Positions 47,496 to 58,911 of a stretch of 64,000 nucleotides of DNA are shown here, in pieces (the stretch's first letter is position 1; each line of letters starts with the position of its first letter). The DNA is taken from NCBI GenBank assembly GCA_016617785.1, contig JADILM010000006.1:124001-188000 (forward strand), written 5' to 3'. This DNA is from Sporobolomyces roseus. Taxonomy: Eukaryota > Basidiomycota > Microbotryomycetes > Sporidiobolales > Sporidiobolaceae. The notes beneath the pieces are model-generated. The model made no database searches. It had not been told where the DNA came from and was given only the letters and a program-made list of their open reading frames with translations. Position numbers and translations under genes: made by a program.

Positions 47496-49446
47496 ATGGC
47501 AGAAGCTAGTTCATCCACCGCACCTCCACCTACTCAACAGTATGATACAGCTAAAACACAAGCGCTTCAAACTTACAGAAAGGTTCGCCTCACGTTCTCA
47601 TCATTCCCGCTCTTTGACACTCGCTTACTAGCTTGAACCGCGTACACAGAGATTGAAGGAGCATGAAGAGCTAGAAGGTAGACTGAAAGAGAGTGAGTGC
47701 ATTCATTCGAGAGACTTTAGAGAGATGACGCTAACTATCCCTTGTTCTCCTCTCTAGGTACGTTTGAACTGATCGTACAGCTCACGAGACTGCTGAATGC
47801 TGACTGACCGGTGAGCGTACAGTTCGATTGTCATTGAGAACGCTGGAGAAGGATTTCGACAAGTCAGAAGATGATATCAAAGCATTACAATCAGTCGGTC
47901 AAATCGTTGGAGAGGTACTCAAGCAATTGGATGAGGAACGATGTGAGTCTCTCGAGATTGCAGTGATTCGCTCATAAGCGCTGACTACGTTCACGATGAA
48001 CTCGCAGTTATTGTCAAGGCTTCTTCAGGACCTCGTTACGTTGTAGGATGCAGGAGTGCAGTACCGAAAGACAAGTTGAAGAACGGTGTACGAGTATCAC
48101 TCGATATGACCACTCTCACCATCATGCGGTTTGTCGAGAATTCCACGGATCGTTAAGCGAGAACTCGTGACTGATTCATAGCTTTCTTGATAAACAGTAT
48201 CTTACCACGAGAAGTCGATCCTCTAGTCTACAACATGACGATGGAAGATCCTAAAGGGGCTAGTTTCGCTGGAGTTGGAGGTTTGGGAGATCAGATTCGT
48301 GAATTACGAGAGGTGAGCATACTCCAGCCTGTTCAGTCGAGTATCGAAACTGAGCTTGAAGTCTTCTTCCACAGGTCATTGAGCTACCATTGATGAACCC
48401 TGAATTGTTCATGCGAGTCGGAATCAAACCTCCTAAAGGTGAATTCTCTCTTCCTCCCTATCCCCTTCCCCTCAATTCTCCGCTCACTCTCCTAATATCG
48501 CAGGTGTTCTCCTCTATGGACCTCCCGGAACCGGAAAGACTCTCCTCGCACGAGCAGTCGCCGCAACTCTCTCGACGAATTTCCTCAAAGTCGTCTCCTC
48601 GGCAATCGTTGACAAATACATCGGAGAATCCGCACGACTCATTCGAGAAATGTTCGGTTACGCAAAGGAACACGAACCTTGTATCATTTTCATGGACGAG
48701 ATCGATGCTATTGGTGGAAGGAGGTTCAGTGAGGGAACTAGTGCGGATCGCGAGATTCAGAGAACTTTGATGGAACTGTTGAACCAATTGGATGGATTCG
48801 ATTATCTTGGAAAGACCAAGGTCATCTTCGCTACTAATCGAGTGAGTGGATGGTTCAGAGTCATCTCTTCTCGCCCAGAGGACTAATGATTTCGAGCTTC
48901 GTCGTTCACAGCCCGATGTCCTCGATCCCGCTCTCCTTCGACCAGGACGTATCGATCGAAAGATCGAGATTCCCCTACCCAACGAAGTAGCGCGAATGGA
49001 GATTCTCAAAATTCACGCGGGTCCAATCGCGAAATCTGGTGAAATCGGTAAGCATCAATTCGCTCGTCGATTCTCTCACTCTCAACGGGGCGCTGATTAG
49101 CATTCGAATCGATGCTTAGACTACGAAGCGGTTGTGAAACTTTCTGAAGGATTCAACGGAGCTGATTTGAGGAACATTTGTACCGAAGCTGGAATGTTCG
49201 CTATCCGGTACGTTGGCCTCTCCTTCTCAGTAATCTCGTTTCGTCGCTGACTGCATGGATCTCGCTGGCGCGTACAGCGATGAACGAGATTACTGTATTC
49301 AAGATGATTTCGTCAAGGGAGCTCGAAAGATGCAAGAAGCCAAGAAGCATGGTCAGTCCCTTCTCTTTTCCATTCTCCTTACGATTGGAACTGACGAGGT
49401 TACTTCGACGAGAACAGAGACTATCCTCGAGTACGATGGAGTATAA
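47496..49446 (+). CDS. RPT4: 26S proteasome regulatory ATPase Rpt4
   Basis: Eleven coding exons (47496-47582, 47650-47692, 47823-47942, 48008-48128, 48198-48312, 48375-48438, 48504-48841, 48912-49047, 49120-49207, 49278-49351, 49418-49446) give 404 residues. Rpt4 is one of six AAA ATPases in the 19S base that unfold substrates. Features in order are the N-terminal coiled coil, the OB domain ending [14 protein letters not shown], Walker A in [18 protein letters not shown], Walker [10 protein letters not shown], then [19 protein letters not shown], which sets Rpt4 apart from the other Rpt proteins, and the arginine fingers in [12 protein letters not shown]. It lacks a strong HbYX tail, as expected. 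Between exons 2 and 3 lie two abutting introns. Confidence 0.96.
47693..47822 (+). other. Two abutting 65-nt introns in RPT4 (AG-GT junction at 47757/47758)
   Basis: The 130-nt gap between RPT4 exons 2 and 3 is twice the usual intron length here. It splits exactly into two 65-nt units: GTGAGT to CTCTAG (with GCTAAC) and GTACGT to GTACAG (with GCTGAC). Either the whole gap is removed at once or it is removed in two steps through a zero-length exon. Confidence 0.55.
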
Positions 49447-50262
49447 TCGATTCGAACATAGACTTGTCATTTGAAGCTGAAATACCTGAAGTCGTTTACC
49501 CTCCTTTCGGGTTTCTCGATTGCTGCTCACGTCGCGGAGAATCGCGAGGTCCGAGTGAACCAACGAACAAGGTAGCGGAAATGAGGAACCAAAGCGAGTC
49601 GTGGAACAATCGACCGTCAAATCCTATGACTTCTTCGAACCTCGCCTCAGTCGTCTTCGTGATGAATTTTTCCGTCTCAGCCGGGGTACACATCCTCGAG
49701 AGAGAAGATAAGAAGAAAGTCTGTTTTCGACGAATTCTTTACAACCACAACCAAATCAAAAGAAAGCAAAAAAGAATCAAACTAAATAACAAGACCCTCC
49801 GAAAAAGACACCAGATTCTGACACAGCTCTTTCCAGCCTCTACGCCGTCCCGCCACCGCCTCTCCATACAAGCCTTCGTACACCTCTGATTCCTCCACCT
49901 AACTGTTTCGACGTTCCATCATTCCCTCCCATCCATTCCATATCATTCCGCCCTATTCGTTCCAACCTTTCCTCAGTATATCCATTTCTTTGAACCGCTG
50001 ATGAGTCGTCCAGAGGAGAGTCGAGAGAAAACGAGAAACGGGAGGTGGAGTGAGGAAAGAGAGGATTGTCGGAAAGTCGTGATGAATAGAGAGGGAGAAG
50101 AATCGGAAGGGTAACGAAGATTGATCGAAGGATAAGGGAGAGATGGGAGAAAGAGTTGAAGCTGAAGAGAGGGAGTAGTAGAAGAGCTGGTGATCCTTTT
50201 TTTTTGGGTTTGATATTCTGTTTGATTTTCCGTAACACTTGCAAATTGATAAGGGAATGCGT
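49447..50262. other. Convergent region between RPT4 and eS30
   Basis: It holds the 3' ends of RPT4 and eS30. Frames on both strands are short or low-complexity. An A-rich stretch (about 49739-49805) and a T run near 50200 suggest 3' UTRs. No gene is called. Confidence 0.45.
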
Positions 50263-50893
50263 TTAACCGGACTTTCCGGCAGGTTGCTTGTTGCGTTGAA
50301 CCTTTCCTCCGGGCTTAAAGATGGGAGAGTTGACAGAGAGAATCAGCGAAACAAGCACAGGGAGAAAGAGGGAAGGGAGAAGTGGGAGACGTACAGCGGA
50401 GGTAACGTTAACGAAACGAGAGTTGTAAATGAGACGTTTCTTGGCACGTCCAGTCACCTTCTTCTTCTTCTCTTGAGGTTCGACTTTGGGGGTCTGCGAC
50501 TTGACCTTACCGGCACGCGCGAGCGATCCGTGAACCTTTCCCCTGTAGTCATAGTCCTTGTGGTCAGTATAATGTAGACCGAGAAGCTAGGAGTGAGGTG
50601 TTGAAGAGTTGACGATTGAAGGTTGAGAGGTGAAGGGGTGGCAATCCATCCTTAGTCCTACATCCCTCTTAGCCCTCCTATGACCGCACTAGCCGTATCC
50701 TGAACCTTCTATTATCCTCCTCTACCCTCTGATGCATCTCCTAGCCCTCTCCCTAGACTCATTGAGCCAATTAATCAAATCTCCTCATACTCCTCACTTT
50801 TCCCTCTTTTCCCCTCTAGACCGGCTTGCTGAACTACTTGTTTGTTCTTGCTGTGTTCTGTGGGTTCAGGTGTAAGGATGGGTAGACTAACAT
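50263..50893 (-). CDS. RPS30: 40S ribosomal protein eS30
   Basis: Three exons give 66 residues: 50893-50892 (AT of the start codon), 50542-50395 and 50313-50263. eS30 lies near the decoding site of the 40S subunit. The sequence is unmistakable: [54 protein letters not shown]. Exon 2 starts one base before the Gly codon, so the ATG must be split AT/G. The best donor is in CAAAATGTTAGTC (AT, then GTTAGT), giving a 344-nt first intron; AT/GTAGGA near 50666 is weaker. There is no ubiquitin-like fusion as in animal FAU. Confidence 0.88.
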
Positions 50894-51218
50894 TTTGACG
50901 AGGTTGGAGATCAAGCAAAGGGAAAAGCTTGAATTCTTTTCCTCCCTCTCCAAAAAATCTCAATCGTAGCTCAGGGGATGCGAGTAGTTTCGCAACTCAA
51001 GGAGGATTTCGCAAAGGTCCTCCCTCTTCTCTCGATACTTCGCTAGTACTCGATCGAGCTTCTCAGCCTCCATCGATCGTTGCGCATTCCGCTCGGTAAC
51101 AGCTCTCTCATTCGGAAACATCTCCAAGTTCTCGCAAGCAGGGCTCGGAAGCGAACGAAAGAGTATAGTGTATTGACAACAAACAAAGTACGGGATAAGC
51201 AGTTCTCATAACAGTCTC
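50894..51218. promoter_or_regulatory. Promoter of eS30 and 3' flank of gene C
   Basis: No gene is seen. It should carry the eS30 promoter and 5' UTR and the gene C 3' UTR, one on each side. Confidence 0.4.
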
Positions 51219-54200
51219 TCAGTCTGTCCATCCTCGCTCACTTCCCTCTACAGTCCTCCTCTCGATTCCCTCGACAACCTCGCATATTTCCCTATCCTTT
51301 CCCAATTCGAGCTTGACGACCTCCCAAACTTTCCCTCTCGTCTCCCTCTCAAATCCTACGAGCTCGGTGATAGCTTCGAAAGAGTCGAACCCCGCACGGA
51401 AAAGGATCGAAGCGACAAGTTTGACTTGCTCGGGTGAGGTCCAACGAGGCGAAAGGGAGGATATGAACGAGCGTAGTTCTGGAGGGGCCGAAAGGGAGGT
51501 GTCGCGGAACAGGGGAGACGCGAGGCGAGAGGTGGTGGATGCGAGATGAGGGGGAAGTTGACGGGCCGAGAAGAACGAAGAAGAGGGGAGAAGAGGAGGA
51601 GGCATCGAGGAAGAAGGAACGGGAGAAGCGGATGTCGAGGGAGCAGGCTGTGAGTTCTGAGGAGGTTCTGTGAGCCGAGAGGGAACGGCGACCGAAGCTG
51701 GAAAGGAAGGAGCGGATATCGAAGGAATAGTAGGATCCGCCAGTCGGGGAGCAGAAGTCGAGGCAACTGCTTGCTTTGATTCAGGAGTAGCTAGCCGCTG
51801 TCCAGGAACGATGGGATTCGAGAAAGCGGTGGTAGGAGAAGCAGGTTGCATAGAAGGGGGAGTGGGTCGCGAAGGGGACGTCGTTCGAGTCGGCTTCGAA
51901 GTCCATTGAGCTGAATGTTCAGGGGAAGGAGCTCGTCGATTGAGACTCGTAGAGGTATTGGAGGTCGATGAACGAGACGGGCCAAGAGGTCCAGCAGTTG
52001 GGGCGGGTTCAAGTGAAGCAGAGGAAGAGGAAGAGGAAGAGGAATAAGCCGAATCTTCGCCGGAGGAAGAGGAGGACGACACGTGAGAAGCTGGTTTGTA
52101 TTTTGAACGCTTGGCTACTGGTGTGATTCGCTTAGTTGAAGGAGTTGGAGCGCCAATCAACACTGCAGAGGGATCCGGTACGAATCGAGAAACTTTCTTG
52201 TTGGTGATCTGCGAAAAGAATCGAAAACGAATCAGTTGAAGTGGACGCGACTTCAATAATAGAGGGAGTAACATACCCAAGCTCGCTTGACTTGGTCTTC
52301 ATCATCGAGTCGACCGTTTTGGTCAAACTGCTTCAAAGCTTTGACAAGATCTTCCTTCCTCAAAGTCGGTCTCCAATTCGGATTATTGACTAAACTATCC
52401 CTCTTGTCGTGCGTGTGATCGTAATTCGAAGTGGAGAGGACCTTCCATTTACCGCTGAGCGTCTTCTTGTCGAGTTTCGTTGTCGCTACAGCTCTGATCT
52501 TGAAATGACATCCAGTCACGGAACAACGATATTCAGTAGCGTTCTCGCGCAGGGTTCGTACTGCACTGTAGCCCCACGTGGCGACGAGACTGACGACAGC
52601 GTGACAGTAGAGGGAAGTTTCGGATGGGAAAGTGTCGCCGGGTTGAGGTAGATCGATTGGTCGCGAGGCGGATTGATCGATTGAACTTGTCGAGTCGGGC
52701 TGAGGCGGCGTGGCGGTATGCTTGTGATCATTGAGAGGATCTGCAGCTATGTAAGAAGAGTTCAGAGAGCGCCTGAGCGTCGGCGAGTCGGCGAGAAGAG
52801 CTCAAATACTCACGTCTTTCGACCGGATGGATCTGCTCTATCCTTCCGTCTACGCTGAACGATATAGAGTAAGGTTTGACTTCAAATGCAGCTAAATTGC
52901 GCGACTCCGACCTCGTACTTCCTGCTCATCATGAATAATTAGTTCGAAGTTGGCCGCAAAATCGAGACAAGAAGTCGACGTACGAATGACTTTTTCGACA
53001 GCCGTTGAGGCGGAAGCGACACTGTTCGCTTCCTTGTACCATTCGCTTGAGGACCAGGGAGACCAAGTCTGTGCTTTGATCTCCTTGAGCGCTAATAATG
53101 CTTCTTGGCCGTGGAGGTGTGGAGTTCCGACTTCGTAGTCGTAGAAAGCGAGTGCGAGCTTGGCTGTAACAATCGGAAACGTCTCGATGTTCTTGCGTCG
53201 ACAGAATAGGTCGTAAGCAGCAAAGTGTCGCAAGAGTTCGTCGTTTCGAGACGGATCTGTTTGGCATAGTTGAGCAACGTACTTTGCGAGGAGTTGATGC
53301 GCTTGCTCTAGTCGTTGTTTCCCTACATCATTGATGCAGAGTGATCGTCAGAATATGGCTCAGGCAGAGAATGTGACGACTCACTTTTGCCAGTTGAGTC
53401 TTTCTTCTTGAACCGTTCATATAGCGAATTCTTCTGATCCTTGAAGAACAGTCTCGCAGTTTTGTGCAAGTGCTCGGATTGCCGAGGTCGAGTTGGATCG
53501 AGGCTGAAATCCAGCTGAGGCAGCGTCAATTCGTAGCTTGATTTCGAAGAGACGTCGACATTGGTTTTCGAATATTGGTCATCCGCCGAGCCCGGTAATT
53601 CGCCTTCCTCCAATTCCATCTCAACCTCCCTTTCCTTCCCCTTTGCACCTCGCGCACTGCCAGACCCGGCCCCGTCGGAACCTAGACGTTTTCGTTTCTG
53701 CGGTCGCTTCTCCGAATTCGAATGCTGGCTGAAGAAGCGCTTCTGAGCTGCGAGCAAGCTCTGCGGAACAGCGGGAGTATCGATGTCGATAGGAGGAGGC
53801 AGGTCGGATGTGGGTTTGGAAGGGAGAGTAGGATTCGGTCGAATTTCGGATAAGGTCGAGGTTGAGGGAATCGGATCTAGGTTGAAGGGGGTAGAAGCGG
53901 GATGTGGAGGAGCTAGATAAGAGACGAACGAGCTTTGATGAGGAATGATGGCGGGTTGAGGGTGAGAAGGAGCGGAAAGAGCCGTTTCGAATGGTAATGA
54001 TTGGGTCAAAATCGATTTCGTCGAGATACTCCCTCGAGTGAATGAAGCTGCTGTAGTAGAAGGAGCTGGAGGAGGTGGGGGAGGAGGTGGTAATTGCCGT
54101 GTAGGGTTTGTAGCGATTCGGGGAGGAGAAGAAGCAGAAAGGACGGTGTCGAGGGGTTCGCTTCTGATTGAATCGACGAGTTGGGCGCTGAACGGTTTGT

Positions 54201-54887
54201 GTGATGGTGATCTTCTGCGAAAAAACGATATATCGCTTGCGATACGTTTGTCCGACAAGGGATGCTATCGAAAAATTCCGTAAACAATCATTCAGCTCGC
54301 AATCAGGTAGAGCAGACACTAACCTCTGCTTGATCTGGTATCTTATTTGATCCCTCGATCTCTTTTGCTGAGTCGCAGATTCCCCTCTGTTGAGCATAAC
54401 AAGTTGATACTTTTGGAAGCTCTTCCTGTTGAATCCATCTCTGCGGGTCTATCGACTGTTGTGGTGAGTTCCCCACTCGCTGTGTCGGTATCTGATCCTT
54501 ATCGGCTGCGATGGCAGCCATTCGAAGATTCTCAGGATGTCGAGGAGGCTGGGGAGTCGAGTTCGGAGATGGTTGAGAAGAATGTGGTCGCGAACGAGCT
54601 GTAGCTCGCAGAGATACAGAGGGTTCGGTGGAGCCTTTCTGTGAGCTTATATCGAGCTCTTCAGCCGGTCTCGAGAAGTGCTCGTTGATAAGTTGTCGAG
54701 AGAGAGAGGCTTTTAATGAGAACAAAGAGAAAACTTTCACGAATCCTTCTCGTCTCCGTTTCAGCTCAATCTTGGTCACTCTCCGCGAACGTGTGAGGGA
54801 GGTCTGTATCGTGCCCTGTAGAGTGTCAGGAGAGGAGCGAGTCCTTGTTTCGTCGAAGTTCAGGTCTCGAATAATCTCGAAAGTCAA
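51219..54887 (-). CDS. Gene C: 1116-aa accessory protein, recombinase-like helical domain plus FAR1/WRKY-GCM1-type zinc module
   Basis: Six exons (54887-54324, 54264-53385, 53322-52984, 52921-52814, 52746-52277, 52208-51219) join with phases 0,1,1,1,0, identical to gene D. Exon 1 ends in a block like that of D (RWIQQEE against RRRIQQE; NKIPDQAE against NRMQDQVE). Exon 2 is disordered with a basic KRPQKRKRLG and then LTLPQLDFSLDPTRP. Exon 3 is the recombinase-like helical segment: LLRHFAAYDLFCRRKNIETF then PIVTAKLALAFYDYE. Exon 5 holds the zinc module, YRCSVTGCHFKI and YDHTHDKR (C-x4-C, H-x-H), followed by NPNWRPTLRKEDLVKALKQF. The last exon ends with the shared helical domain (SILFRAGFDSFEAITELVGF). 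The start is uncertain; a later ATG at 54521 is possible. Confidence 0.78.
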
Positions 54888-55189
54888 GATATTGCACTCG
54901 TACGCAAGCTAACGATCTTCCTTTCGTAGTATGTGAGAGCGGTTTCCTTCCTCCCTTTTCCTCGAGAAATTCCCCGGCCCCACATGAATCGCCGTCTTTT
55001 GACTCTCTTCCCTTCACTTTCCACCTTCAGCGTATCACCCAAACAAGCAATCACACACGGTCGGCGCTGGTAGTCCTTCCTCCTTCCTCCCTACCAACAG
55101 CCAGTTCCGACCCCTTCTTCCCCGATCAAGCATCAACTTGCCAATCATCATTCCCCGCCTCCTTCATTACAACGTTTCAAGGCTGTAAG

Positions 55190-56832
55190 ATGCCACACAG
55201 CACATACTTCAATGATCTGCTACCGAGGGAAGGGTCGAAGGCAACGGGAAAGAGCTGTTTGCACCCAGGATCTCAATGGGTGGGAGTTCAGAGGAGTGGG
55301 AGGAATAGTTACGATGTCAAAGTAAAGATCGATACGTGAGTACGAATCACTCTAGTGCATCAGTGTCACCAGAGCTGATGCGTTGGATGCGATCTTGCTC
55401 AGAGTCGACATCGAAAAAGGAACTCTCGCTGGCACTCTCGAGATTAGGGATCTGACGCCAGAGCTAGATAGCCTCGTCACTTTCTTCGAGTATGTCCAAC
55501 TGTTCCGAACGATGAGCCAAGATTGGACGTTGATTGACCGCCTTTTCTTCCCTTTCGCAGAGGTGAAATTATTTCTGAATCTGGTCCAGGATTCTTGACG
55601 GCAAACTATGGAGCGTCGAAAGAGGACGACATGCGACACTGGAGACGTTTCCCACCATTCACGAGAAACCGACTCGAACAACAAATGAGCGGACCGAATC
55701 TGAACTTGCGAGGAGCTAGCAAAAAACCTTACATCTTCATGAGGTGGAAAGAGAGATTCGTCTTGCCGGAACACAAGATCGAAGCAATTCATGGCGCGAG
55801 CTTTGCTGGGCTTTACTATGTCTGTGAGTCATGGAAGGCTTGAGGTTCTCAGAAAAAGCGAAACTCATCACTTGCTACGACTTTCACAGGCCTCGATTTC
55901 GAACCCGCTTCTTCCGACCTCTTCGCAGAAGCAAGTCCTTCACTTCATCGTAGTATCTCACCCCCGTCCTCCCGCCCCTTCAGTTTCGCAAATCCTTTAC
56001 CTCGTCGACGTCCATCTCAGCTCAATGCGCCCTCTCAGCTTGCCCAAACTCGACCGACCCTCTCTCCCTCACTCCTACAACCTCCCGTCGCTCCACCTCT
56101 CCCAACTCCTCCAATCACGATTGAAAGACCTGTCCTCTCTCCTCGTTCAATCAGTTATGCCGCTGCTTTACGAGGAGCAACTCCATCGTCAATCGAGTCG
56201 AGCTCGAGTATCGCACCTTCCTCAGTCTCCTCCCTTGCCACATCGCTTGCCCTATCTCAACTGAGCATCACCCCTCCGACTCCCTCGACCTCTCCTCCTC
56301 CCGAACTTCCAACCCCAAAATTCGAATACGAATCCCTACCCCTCTCTCCTACTGTCGAGCCCCCTCCTCTCTCAGCACGTCCAGCGACTTCATTTCTCGA
56401 CATGACTCTCTCACCCTCGACCAACAATTCCAACAACGAAGGAGGATTCTCATCACCTCCTCTCGTCAGTTCTGAGGAATGGCCCGAACCTTCCCCTACC
56501 CTCTCTCAACGCTCAGGTTTCACTCCTCCTTCTCCAGCACAAGATTTGAGTTACGAGTCTGTCGGAGGTCCAGCTAGAAGAGGTAGGAGGAGAAATCAAT
56601 CGCCAGAGGAGGAGAGAGAAGATTTCGGAATGAAGAGTTGGACTGAAGCTACTTTAACAGGCGTACGTTTCTCTCTCTTCCTCATATCCTCGCTCAGTAG
56701 TACCGAGTACTGATGACGGAAAAGAGGACTGTACAGTTCTATCATTTCGCTTGTTCGGAACCTTATCAACAATTATCGCTCAAATATCTACCTACGACGA
56801 ATGGGGGGTCTCAGGAGTTCTCGTTCTGTTGA
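55190..56832 (+). CDS. GID4: GID4/VID24, substrate receptor of the GID/CTLH E3 ligase
   Basis: Five exons (55190-55335, 55403-55489, 55561-55823, 55890-56662, 56737-56832) give 454 residues. Gid4 recognises Pro/N-degrons and triggers degradation of gluconeogenic enzymes when glucose returns. The beta-barrel is highly conserved: LHPGSQWVGVQRSGRNSYDV, GTLEIRDLTPELDSLVTFFE, FMRWKERFVLPEHKIEAIHG and ASFAGLYYVCLDF. The C-terminal helix region is FYHFACSEPYQQLSLKYLP. Between these lies a 230-residue Ser/Pro-rich insert encoded by exon 4, absent from the compact yeast and human proteins. The gene sits between accessory genes C and D but is itself a core fungal gene. Confidence 0.92.
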
Positions 56833-57143
56833 TGGATCTCACTTGAGATTCCACACTACTCTCTTGAGCGTGTCAAGGTGTACTGAGGCCGTCCATGTCG
56901 CTCTGAGTCGAGTTCGTTTGTGAAGCCACTTTCTCGCTGTATAATTTCCTCCATTCTTCTTTGTCGTTGTTTCTCGCCTCACTCCCTCTATTGTATTTCC
57001 CCTCCTTATACCTATCTGTCGCTTGTACCAATCTGAAACTCGAAATTGGCAGTTTTCATTTCCAACGACTTTGCGAAAAAAAAGGTGGCCGTCATTCTCA
57101 ATTTCCCCCACTTCACTCTTCATCTCACTCAATTCGAACAAAG
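56833..57143. promoter_or_regulatory. Spacer between GID4 and the INP54-like gene
   Basis: Tandem genes: the GID4 3' UTR and the next promoter lie here. No gene or clear site is seen. Confidence 0.4.
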
Positions 57144-58600
57144 ATGCGCGTACAATGCGCAACGTATAATGGACATTTAGGAGAAGGACAATCAGTCTTA
57201 CCTAATCAATCTGGGAAAGAAGAGGTCGAATTGGCGAGTTGGTTGAATGCTACTTTGGCTAGAGATGGGAAGGGAGAATCGGAAGCTCCTGATCTCGTAG
57301 CGGTTGGGTTTCAAGAGATGATTCCACTGGTACGTCCGACTCGCTCTCTCAGCCTCTGTTGTGTTTGATGTTGAGCGGATTGTCGAAGTGCAGCATTTAG
57401 CATTAGCAGGATTCACTTCTACCGCTTTGGACCTACATGAGGATAAGCTCAAGACCGCTATCGAGGAGACGCATACACGAGAGAAAGGTTCGAGGGAAAC
57501 TTATTCACTCGTCGGTCGAAAATCTCTCGGAGGAATCGCACTCTTACTTTACTCGAACGATCGAACTCTCACTTCCAAAGTCAAGAATATACAAGTCTCG
57601 ACAGCGGGATGCGGGATCCTGAATCTGATGGGGAACAAAGGAGCGGTCGGGATTCGATTGGGATTGAAAGGGGAAGAAGAAAGTTGGACATTTGTGACGG
57701 CTCATTTGGCGGCCCATCAAGAGCAGGTCGAGAGGAGGAATAGGGATTGGAAGGAAATTGTACAGAGACTGGTGTTCGTCGATCACGGAAGAGAGGGAAG
57801 AGAGAGGGGTTTATACGAAACTGGAAATTTATTCGTTTTCGGCGTCAGTCTCTCTCTCTTCAATCTCCCCTCCCTTCACCTGTACTGAACCCTCTTCGTC
57901 TCGTAGGATCTCAACTATCGGATCTCCTTGACTTCACCCAAGAAGCTCGCCCCTCACGTCCTCTCTCACCACATCCAAACAATCTGTTCCCCTCTCTCCG
58001 ACTCTTCTTCTCTCTCCTCCTCACTCTCCACCCTCCTTCCCCACGATCAACTCCGCCAGCAAACCTCCCTCTCGAAAACCCTTCATCACCTCGAAGAAGC
58101 CCCAATAACGTTCCCTCCAACTTACAAATTCAAACCTGGTACGAGAGATACTTACAAGACTTTCACGAAGAGGATTCCCGGGTGGTGCGATAGGATCTTG
58201 TATTTAAGTAATACGGCGGAAGAGGGGGAGGTAGATTGCGAAATGTACCGGAGTGAAATGGATTTCACGGCGAGTGATCATAAACCCGTTCGTTTTCCTC
58301 CTTCTCTCTCTTCCTTCCCTCGCTCACAGTCTCTACACCTGACGATAGGTCGTCGCAATCTTCAAGATCCCTCCTCCCTCTTCCTCAGCAACTATCTCTC
58401 ATCGTCCATCTCCCTATCCGCTCTCGACGACCTGGCGACGATCACAGCTCATCGGAACGGCTCTCGATCGACTAGTCGGACTTATCTGGAGTTTGATTGT
58501 ATTGTTGGGATTCGGGAAGGATGCGAGATTGGGGGTGGTCAACCTCGTAATGGCGGCTGTTGGAACTTGGTTTTATCGAGGTGGTTGGTTATTAGCTTAG
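57144..58600 (+). CDS. Tail-anchored inositol polyphosphate 5-phosphatase, INP54-like
   Basis: Four exons (57144-57329, 57394-57843, 57907-58287, 58349-58600) give 422 residues. Family marks in order are CATYNGHLGEG, APDLVAVGFQEMIPL (metal-binding Glu), LMGNKGAVGIRLGL, FVTAHLAAHQEQVERRN, VFGDLNYRI (catalytic Asp-Leu-Asn), PGWCDRILY and ASDHKPV (catalytic His). The last 50 residues hold a hydrophobic segment (LVGLIWSLIVLLGFG) and a second one near the end (VVNLVMAAVGTWFY). This matches yeast Inp54, which removes the 5-phosphate of PI(4,5)P2 at the ER. No N-terminal SAC domain is present. Confidence 0.9.
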
Positions 58601-58911
58601 GGTTTCGCTACTGAGTGGACGGAGAATCCTACTCATAACTTTGTATCACTCTTTGATCATCGTTGATCACATTCTCGTATTCTGTATTGATCAGATCCTG
58701 TTGACAATCCATCCTTACGTTTTCTACCGTCTTACGTTCCTGCGCGAGTATGTAAGGGCCTATCTATCGTGTACGAGCACCGAGAAGTGAACGGCGTGCA
58801 AAGTCAATCGTCGAAACCCGCAAACTTGCGAAAGTTTTCCGTTTTTGCGAAACCTCTCTAACTCGACCACTAGCCCTTGAATACTCAGCAATACCGGCTC
58901 TAAAGTTCAGT
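58601..58911. promoter_or_regulatory. Promoter region of gene D
   Basis: It contains the INP54-like 3' UTR and the gene D promoter. It is AT-rich at first and has no frame of note. Confidence 0.4.
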
